Of a stretch of DNA of 64,000 nt, positions 59,178-64,000 are shown one piece after another. A program made the translations under genes and the position numbers. The stretch spans positions 1,488,001 to 1,552,000 of the forward strand of contig NZ_CP115174.1 of NCBI RefSeq assembly GCF_027625475.1, in the 5' to 3' direction. The notes beneath the pieces are model-generated. The model saw only the letters and a program-made list of their open reading frames with translations, searched no databases and had not been told where the DNA came from. Every line of letters begins with the position of its first letter. Positions within the stretch are counted from its first letter, which is position 1. Source of the stretch: Sphingomonas abietis. GTDB taxonomy: Bacteria > Pseudomonadota > Alphaproteobacteria > Sphingomonadales > Sphingomonadaceae.

Positions 59178-60844
59178 GCGGCCTGCTCCATCTTCGGCGC
59201 GTCCTCGCCGAGCACATATGCAGCCAGACGCTTGATGCGGCTGTCGTCCGTGAAACGCTGGCGCGGCGCGATGCCCGGCTCGGTGATGCCGCGGCTCTGA
59301 TCGCTCTTGATGCCGAGCGTCTCGAGCAGGACCGGATCGCTGCCCTCGTTGGTGTGCAGGTAATGAGCAGTGACCTGCTGATCCTGCCCCGGGCGACGCA
59401 GGCGGCCGATGATCTGATGATGGACCTGCGGCGACCAGTCCAGCTCGCCGAACACGACATCCTGGCAATGGAACTGGAGGCCGTCCAAGCCAATGCCCGA
59501 CCGGAGCGAGATCATCATCACCCGGGCGTCGCCCTCGGTGAAGGCCTTGACGCTGCGATCCTTGCCGGCGGCCGTCTCGCTGCCGGTGTACAGAACCGGG
59601 TTGAACTCGCGGAGCTCCTGCTCCCAGATCGAATAGACCTCGCGGTGCCAACCGGCGAGCAGGACGCGGGGGGTGTCGCGCAGGAGCAGCTTCACATAGG
59701 CGGCGACGGAGCGCGCCTTCGCGATGCCGGTGATCTGCCGCATCTTCAGATCCAGCTCGCGCGCCGCGCGCCCGGCTTCCATGAAGTCCCCGCGCATCAC
59801 GGTCATTGCCAACGAGCGCATGATCGCCTGCTCGTCGGCGGCGGCCACCTCGTCATAGGCCACTTCCCAATCGATGACGTTCGCCGGCGGCTGGGCCGCT
59901 GAGACCGCCGGATCATCCTCGTTGCGGCGGAGGAAATAGCCCGTGTCGCGAAGGAACGAGCCGAGGCCGTCCGGATCTTTCACGGTGCGGCTGCCCGCGC
60001 ACCATTCGCGCATGAACTCGTGGATTTCGCCGAGCAGGGCCGGCTTCACGAATTCCATGACGGCGTGGATTTCGTCGCCGTAGTTGTAGATCGGCGTGGC
60101 TGTCAGGCCGAGGCGAAACGCCGCCTTGTCCGAGGCGATCCGGCAGACCTGCCCCTTCGACGTGCCGCAGCCGTGGCGAAGCTCCTGGATCTCGTCATAG
60201 ATGACCGACTGGAAGAACCCGGTGCCGATCACCTCCGTCCAGCCGATGACCTTCGAATAGCTGAAGACGTAGATGTCGGCCGGCGGCAGATCGTAGGGCT
60301 TCGTCGTCTTGATGACGTGGGCGCGAAGCGTGGTGAATCCCTCGATCCGGCGAGCCCACTGGTTGGCGAGGTGAGCCTGGACGATCACCGCAGCCGGCAT
60401 CGGGGCGCCCATGGTGCAGGCGGCGACGGCAGTGATCGTCTTGCCCAGGCCGACGTCATCGCCCACGAGTAGGCCTGGATTCTGAAGGGCGATTTGCGCC
60501 GCCTGGGTCTGATAGAGATATGGCTGCTTGCCGTCCCGGAAGCCCGGCACCTCGCCCGGCTGCCACGTCGGTAACAGGATGCGATCCCGCTCCGCCGCGC
60601 GCACGGCCAGTCGCTCGACGCCCGCCCGAAGCTCGACGCCCTCGTCATGGGCGAGGGGATAGCGGTTCATGAACCAGTCGAGGTCCGAACGGATCTCGTC
60701 GGTATCGCTCATGGTGAGCACCAGCGTCGTTTGCGGCACGCGCGGAAACATGCGCTTGAACGCGATTGCGACGTGGGGTTCGAGATCCGTGATCGTCCAG
60801 CGCTTGCTGGTGCGGTCGAATGTCAGATTGCCGTAGGTCTTCAC
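59174..60844 (-). CDS. SNF2-family DNA helicase/translocase
   Basis: 556 residues with SF2 motifs: Q-like PYLYQTQAAQIALQ, Walker A GDDVGLGKTIT (about 128-138), Ia VIVQAHLANQW, II YDEIQEL, III GLTATPIYNYGDEI, V-VI FGELDWSPQVHHQIIGRLRRPGQ. Phage SNF2 proteins act in replication or recombination. The GTG start overlaps the upstream nuclease gene, so the two are probably made together. Confidence 0.92.
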   Translation of the reverse strand: MKTYGNLTFDRTSKRWTITDLEPHVAIAFKRMFPRVPQTTLVLTMSDTDEIRSDLDWFMNRYPLAHDEGVELRAGVERLAVRAAERDRILLPTWQPGEVPGFRDGKQPYLYQTQAAQIALQNPGLLVGDDVGLGKTITAVAACTMGAPMPAAVIVQAHLANQWARRIEGFTTLRAHVIKTTKPYDLPPADIYVFSYSKVIGWTEVIGTGFFQSVIYDEIQELRHGCGTSKGQVCRIASDKAAFRLGLTATPIYNYGDEIHAVMEFVKPALLGEIHEFMREWCAGSRTVKDPDGLGSFLRDTGYFLRRNEDDPAVSAAQPPANVIDWEVAYDEVAAADEQAIMRSLAMTVMRGDFMEAGRAARELDLKMRQITGIAKARSVAAYVKLLLRDTPRVLLAGWHREVYSIWEQELREFNPVLYTGSETAAGKDRSVKAFTEGDARVMMISLRSGIGLDGLQFHCQDVVFGELDWSPQVHHQIIGRLRRPGQDQQVTAHYLHTNEGSDPVLLETLGIKSDQSRGITEPGIAPRQRFTDDSRIKRLAAYVLGEDAPKMEQAA

Positions 60845-61194
60845 AGGGATGCCCTCCCGATCGAGACGTAGAAGACGGGTTTGCAGTTGAGCTGTGCGGG
60901 CATGCCGATCGCAGTGGCGGTGACGATGATCAGCGCCGTAACCTCGTCATGCGCGGCATAGCGCTCCAGCTGCCTATAGATGGCCCGCTTGGGATATTTG
61001 ACCTTCGCCTCGATCCCCACGCCGCCGGCGCAGAGGAAGTCGATCCGGTCCGCCGGTCCGAGGCGCTTCTCGCGTTCGTGGTCTATCCCCGCGTGGCCGA
61101 GCGCCTCGCCGATGGCGATCTGGAGCGATGCCTCGCTGCCGGACGGCATACGGGTGCGACGGAGCACCGCTGCGATGTCCTGCGCGGCGCTCAT
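60841..61194 (-). CDS. VRR-NUC-like small nuclease
   Basis: 117 residues: EASLQIAIGEALGHAGIDHE, GPADRIDFLCAGGVGIEAKVK, then a helical tail ALIIVTATAIG. The E...D...(E)xK order is that of the PDDEXK nucleases next to SNF2 helicases in many phages. It may process replication intermediates with the helicase. Confidence 0.8.
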   Translation of the reverse strand: MSAAQDIAAVLRRTRMPSGSEASLQIAIGEALGHAGIDHEREKRLGPADRIDFLCAGGVGIEAKVKYPKRAIYRQLERYAAHDEVTALIIVTATAIGMPAQLNCKPVFYVSIGRASL

Positions 61195-61409
61195 GTCACG
61201 TTCCAACCCATGAAGCGCTTCAGCGTGTCGCCGATCCGCGCCGCGACGGAGCAATGCTCGCGGGTGACGCCATAGGTCGTCATGTGCTCGCCGCAGGGAT
61301 CGGGCTGCTCCCCGACGCGACGCGCGTAGATCACGACCTGGTCGTACCCGTATTCCTCGGCGATCTTGCGGGCCGCCGCGATCGGGATCCTTCGGTTAGG
61401 GCGGCGCAT
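61191..61409 (-). CDS. Small phage protein
   Basis: 72 residues: RRIPIAAARKIAEEYGYDQV, then GVTREHCSVAARIGDTLKRFM. This short protein is a regular neighbour of phage SNF2/nuclease genes. Function unknown. Confidence 0.65.
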   Translation of the reverse strand: MRRPNRRIPIAAARKIAEEYGYDQVVIYARRVGEQPDPCGEHMTTYGVTREHCSVAARIGDTLKRFMGWNVT

Positions 61410-61705
61410 TACGCGGTCTCCCTGACGATCAGCGCGGACATGCGTGCAGCCAGCTCGCCCATCAGCTCCGCACGGCGGGTGAGCGCATCGACAGTGAGGC
61501 GCACATCGAGGTCACTGATCGGCGCCTCGGCCGAGATCTTCTTGCGCAGCTGGCGCGAGGAGATGCCCAGAACGCGGGCGAGCTTTTCTTGACCACCGAG
61601 CAGTTCAGCGGCCCTTTCGAGCCCCATCATTCGGCGACCATCGCGAACGGCACCGTTTTTCCGGCCCCTATTTACGAACACGCCGGGTTCCCGTGCTGCG
61701 GTCAT
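61409..61705 (-). CDS. Small HTH-like phage protein
   Basis: 98 residues with a Cro-like centre: GLERAAELLGGQEKLARVLGISSRQLRKKISAEAPISDLDVRLTVDAL. Probably a DNA-binding regulator. The start shares bases with the GapR-like gene stop (TGATG). Confidence 0.65.
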   Translation of the reverse strand: MTAAREPGVFVNRGRKNGAVRDGRRMMGLERAAELLGGQEKLARVLGISSRQLRKKISAEAPISDLDVRLTVDALTRRAELMGELAARMSALIVRETA

Positions 61706-61947
61706 CAGCTCAGCCCAAGCGCAGCGCGGTAGATTTCGAGGAGGGCGTCCGCCTCGTCGCGATCGTTCTTCTCCAGCTTCCGCAGCCGAACGACGGTACG
61801 CATCGTCTTGGGGTCGTATCCCTGCGACTTGGCCTCCAGGTAGACATCGCGGATATCGTCCTGCATGCCCTTCTTCTCTTCCTCGAGCCGCTCAATGCGT
61901 TCGATAAAGAGGCGCAGCTGATCAGCTGCGACGTTGCCATCAGCCAT
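61705..61947 (-). CDS. GapR-like DUF2312 protein
   Basis: 80 residues: AADQLRLFIERIERLEEEKK, GMQDDIRDVYLEAKSQGYDP, then a helix KTMRTVVRLRKLEKNDRDEA. This is full-length DUF2312. In Caulobacter GapR binds overtwisted DNA and aids replication; phages often carry a copy. It may help phage DNA replication. ATG 61947 overlaps the previous stop by 8 bp. Confidence 0.88.
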   Translation of the reverse strand: MADGNVAADQLRLFIERIERLEEEKKGMQDDIRDVYLEAKSQGYDPKTMRTVVRLRKLEKNDRDEADALLEIYRAALGLS

Positions 61948-62218
61948 GTTCGATTGCCTCACCGGTGGGGGATTGAGTGCGGACCTCGGCGCGAAGCACG
62001 ATGATCAGCCGAGCGAGATCACCGGTGTGGCCGTCACGATCCGCGAAACGCTCGATCATAGTTTCGAGTAACCGGCGCTCGGCTTCTGCCAGGCGGACCG
62101 CAGCGCTCGGCTTCGGCGGATTGGGAAAGGCGAAATCGCGGTCGGGGCCGGGGTGCAGTGACAGCACCGATGCCTCGCACGAATCCATTGTGCCAAAGCG
62201 CGGGTCCCGGGCGCCCAT
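61940..62218 (-). CDS. Small phage protein
   Basis: 92 residues: a variable N-terminus (GARDPRFGTMDSCEASVLSL) and a helical C-terminus (RLAEAERRLLETMIERFADR, then LARLIIVLRAEVRTQSPTG). ATG 62218 overlaps the clamp stop (TAATG). No family recognised. Confidence 0.6.
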   Translation of the reverse strand: MGARDPRFGTMDSCEASVLSLHPGPDRDFAFPNPPKPSAAVRLAEAERRLLETMIERFADRDGHTGDLARLIIVLRAEVRTQSPTGEAIEHG

Positions 62219-63363
62219 TATGCCGCTACCCGCAGATGGTCGGCGACGAGCCGCAGCGGCGAGATCATCGCCTCGATGCCCGGAAGGGTCGGGCAGGTGA
62301 CGACGGTCGGATCGAGCGGCCCGTCCATGCGCCACTCGATCGGCTCGTGACCGAACAGCGTGAGCGCATCGGTGACGAGCCGGACCTGAAAGCCGATCGC
62401 CAGCGGCGGGCCTTCATAGGCGCCCTCGAGCACGACGCAGCCGACGTCCACGCCGTTGCCGGAGCGCCGGAACGCCGACACCTCGCACTGCGGGCCGAAA
62501 TCGAACCGGATATCGCGCGTCTTGTCCGGTGCGACGAGCGCGACCAGCTCGATATCGTTGAGCAGCTTGCTCGCCGGCGCGCGGTATACCCGCGTCTTCC
62601 CGGTGTGGAGCCGCTCGCGATAGGCGGGGAATTGTCCTTGGATCAGGTTCGACCCGACCCGGATGCGGTCGAACACCAGCTCGATCGCGCGCTGGTCGAT
62701 CGTGACCTGGACGTCCTTGCCTTCCGGCAGGATCGCAGCGAGCAGGTCGGCCAGCGCCTCGGGCATGATGACGTTGGTGTCGATCCCGCCGTTGTTGCCG
62801 ACCGCCGAATGGATGCGGTTGTCGTCCATGCCCACGAAGCTGAGGCTCTGGCCGTCACCCCTGAGCAGCACGCCACCCATGAAAGGGCGCTTGCTGTCGT
62901 CGAGCACCGCCGGCGCCGCCGCGCGCAGGCCGCCGCGCATGGTATCGGCCGGGATCGTGTGGCGCGCACCGTCGAGCGGCGGGCGGACCGGCGCCATGTC
63001 GCGCGTCGAGCCCGCCATCTGCGACCGAAAGCGGCCGGCGCGGAATACGGTGACGCCGTCGCCGGCCTCGAGCACGATCTCGGCGCCCTCCGCCGCCTTC
63101 TGCGTGGCCGCGAGAAGGTTCGGGAGCGGCAGATACATTGTCGTGTCCCCGGGGCCGCAGGGGACGTCGACGGAGATGGTGATGTCCAGATTGGCCGAGG
63201 TGAGCGTCGCCACCCCCGACCACGTGCTGATCTTGATCAGCGCCAGGCCGAGCTGGTTCGGTTTGCCCGGCTCGCGATATTCGCGCTGCCACGGCCGAAC
63301 CTTGCCGATCAGGTTGAGGGCCGCGAGCAGCTCGTGGCGCGAGAAACTGATACGATCAGGCAT
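62218..63363 (-). CDS. DNA polymerase III beta-like sliding clamp
   Basis: 381 residues with three repeated beta-clamp domains: MPDRISFSRHELLAALNLIGKV, then SGVATLTSANLDITISVDVP, NLLAATQKAAEGAEIVLEAG, MGGVLLRGDGQSLSFVGMDD, LADLLAAILPEGKDVQV and a C-terminal domain. It is a close-length homologue of DnaN, which encircles DNA and tethers polymerase. No polymerase gene is seen nearby, so it may recruit the host enzyme. Confidence 0.85.
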   Translation of the reverse strand: MPDRISFSRHELLAALNLIGKVRPWQREYREPGKPNQLGLALIKISTWSGVATLTSANLDITISVDVPCGPGDTTMYLPLPNLLAATQKAAEGAEIVLEAGDGVTVFRAGRFRSQMAGSTRDMAPVRPPLDGARHTIPADTMRGGLRAAAPAVLDDSKRPFMGGVLLRGDGQSLSFVGMDDNRIHSAVGNNGGIDTNVIMPEALADLLAAILPEGKDVQVTIDQRAIELVFDRIRVGSNLIQGQFPAYRERLHTGKTRVYRAPASKLLNDIELVALVAPDKTRDIRFDFGPQCEVSAFRRSGNGVDVGCVVLEGAYEGPPLAIGFQVRLVTDALTLFGHEPIEWRMDGPLDPTVVTCPTLPGIEAMISPLRLVADHLRVAA

Positions 63364-63802
63364 CGTCGTTTCCTTTCGTGGTGGGAGGCGTGAAGCCGTT
63401 GCGTTGCGCAAGGGCGAGGAGTTCGTCGTCGGTGAGCCAGCGATCCCGGCCACGGACGTCCCAGCGGTTGGCGGGGCCATCGACGATACCAGCGCGCACG
63501 ACGACGTAGCCGCGGCGCTGGAGGTGCAGGCGGGCCCGTTCGATCAGGTTCGTCTCACGGGCGTGGCGGGCGGCGGCATCATCGAATTCCCGCTTGCCGA
63601 TCTGCCGGTCGAAGATCGCGCGCGTGATCCGCCCGGCCTTGCGCTCCGGCATCATTCCGGCGGCGATGTCCTTCTGGACGCGTGCGTTCTTCTGACGCTG
63701 CAGGCGCCGGATCCTGAATGCCTCCAGGTTGACCGGCGGCATCGCGCGGCTGTCGTGGGGATAATCCTCGGCCCACGAGCGGAAGGGTGGCCGGGTGCTC
63801 AT
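63356..63802 (-). CDS. Phage protein of unknown function
   Basis: 148 residues, basic: NLEAFRIRRLQRQKNARVQK, then RAIFDRQIGKREFDDAAARH and LHLQRRGYVVVRAGIVDGPA. The pattern suggests a nucleic-acid-binding helper. The start overlaps the previous stop by 4 bp. Confidence 0.55.
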   Translation of the reverse strand: MSTRPPFRSWAEDYPHDSRAMPPVNLEAFRIRRLQRQKNARVQKDIAAGMMPERKAGRITRAIFDRQIGKREFDDAAARHARETNLIERARLHLQRRGYVVVRAGIVDGPANRWDVRGRDRWLTDDELLALAQRNGFTPPTTKGNDDA

Positions 63803-64000
63803 GCCGCGACCCCGAATTTATCGGTCTGGTTCCCCCACACGGCCCAGCCTGGCCTGGCCTGGCGGGCAAAAAGCTCCAGCCTCGGCCCACCGACCAGTGC
63901 CTCGATCCGAGGATACTGCTCTTCTGGCTTCCGGCTGTGCTCCCGACGTGGCTCGATGATCGCCTGCCGGACGCCTTTCGAGATGCGCCGAGGTTTGCCG
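63799..64000 (-). CDS. MT-A70-type adenine methyltransferase, C-terminal part (cut by window edge)
   Basis: About 66 residues: ISKGVRQAIIEPRREHSRKPEEQYPRIEALVGGPRLELFARQARPGWAVWGNQTDKFG. This is the signature tail of MT-A70 family DNA N6-adenine methyltransferases. The catalytic DPPW lies beyond the window. It probably protects phage DNA or marks it. Confidence 0.85.
   Translation of the reverse strand, partial: GKPRRISKGVRQAIIEPRREHSRKPEEQYPRIEALVGGPRLELFARQARPGWAVWGNQTDKFGVAA

Noticed and set aside
57331..60844. Complete restriction-modification or DISARM-like defence system
   Set aside because: A methyltransferase and an SNF2 helicase lie close together, but there is no phospholipase-D or DUF1998 gene and no restriction nuclease. 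The genes are embedded in a phage replication operon.

Overview
The window is GC-rich alphaproteobacterial DNA, most like the Sphingomonadales. That placement is an inference from the gene content: a FecI/FecR-controlled TonB receptor operon with PepSY and dedicated TonB genes, trb-type ICE remnants, and GTA/HK97-like phage genes. It is not a species identification.

Positions 1-15.5 kb are chromosomal. A minus-strand operon (TolC-like outer-membrane factor, HlyD adaptor, two ABC-2 permeases, alpha/beta hydrolase) has no ATPase gene in view and lies next to a broken TetR gene. A secreted protein of unknown family follows. Next is a LysR regulator divergent from a secreted NTF2-like protein. 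From 9.2 to 15.5 kb lies an iron-uptake locus: TonB, a small membrane protein, a PepSY protein and a siderophore receptor with an STN signalling domain, then FecR and FecI. Two promoter-like motifs with identical spacing lie before the receptor and before fecR, and Fur-like palindromes lie before the receptor and before fecI.

Positions 15.6-18.0 kb are an integration hotspot. They hold a 3' tRNA-Arg scrap, a GcvA-like regulator, the C-terminal stub of trbI with the DUF2274 and excisionase-like genes that usually follow trb operons, and the 3' half of a tRNA-Lys(CUU) gene next to repeated short sites. The tRNA-Lys fragment points its CCA end to the left. It therefore looks like one end of an element extending right and leaving the window.

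From 18 kb to the end is a large tailed prophage. The left arm (plus strand, 18.2-26.1 kb) has a GIY-YIG protein and about 17 small overlapping genes, including an Ea22-like protein, a HAD nucleotidase fusion and an SRAP protein. At 26.3-29.2 kb sits an AT-rich cargo of three genes: a Wzy-like polysaccharide polymerase, a one-segment membrane protein and an OafA-type acyltransferase. This composition recalls serotype-converting phage D3. The right arm is on the minus strand and is described here from high to low coordinate. It starts with early and replication genes (MT-A70 methyltransferase, sliding clamp, GapR-like protein, small nuclease, SNF2 helicase, C5 methyltransferase, DUF1064 nuclease, HNH protein). 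A TPM-domain membrane protein, a LexA-type HTH protein and a NusG-like KOW protein follow. Packaging and head genes come next (HNH, TerS, TerL, portal, ClpP-like protease, HK97 capsid), then connectors, tail tube, chaperones, tape measure with an M15 peptidase domain, tip protein J, an SGNH-esterase tail protein and lysis genes.

The most interesting points are the putative envelope-converting cargo together with a tail esterase, the KOW protein at the head of a late operon that contains an intrinsic terminator just before the capsid gene, the TPM protein inside the phage operon, and the layered tRNA att scars. The integrase and the other prophage end are not in the window.
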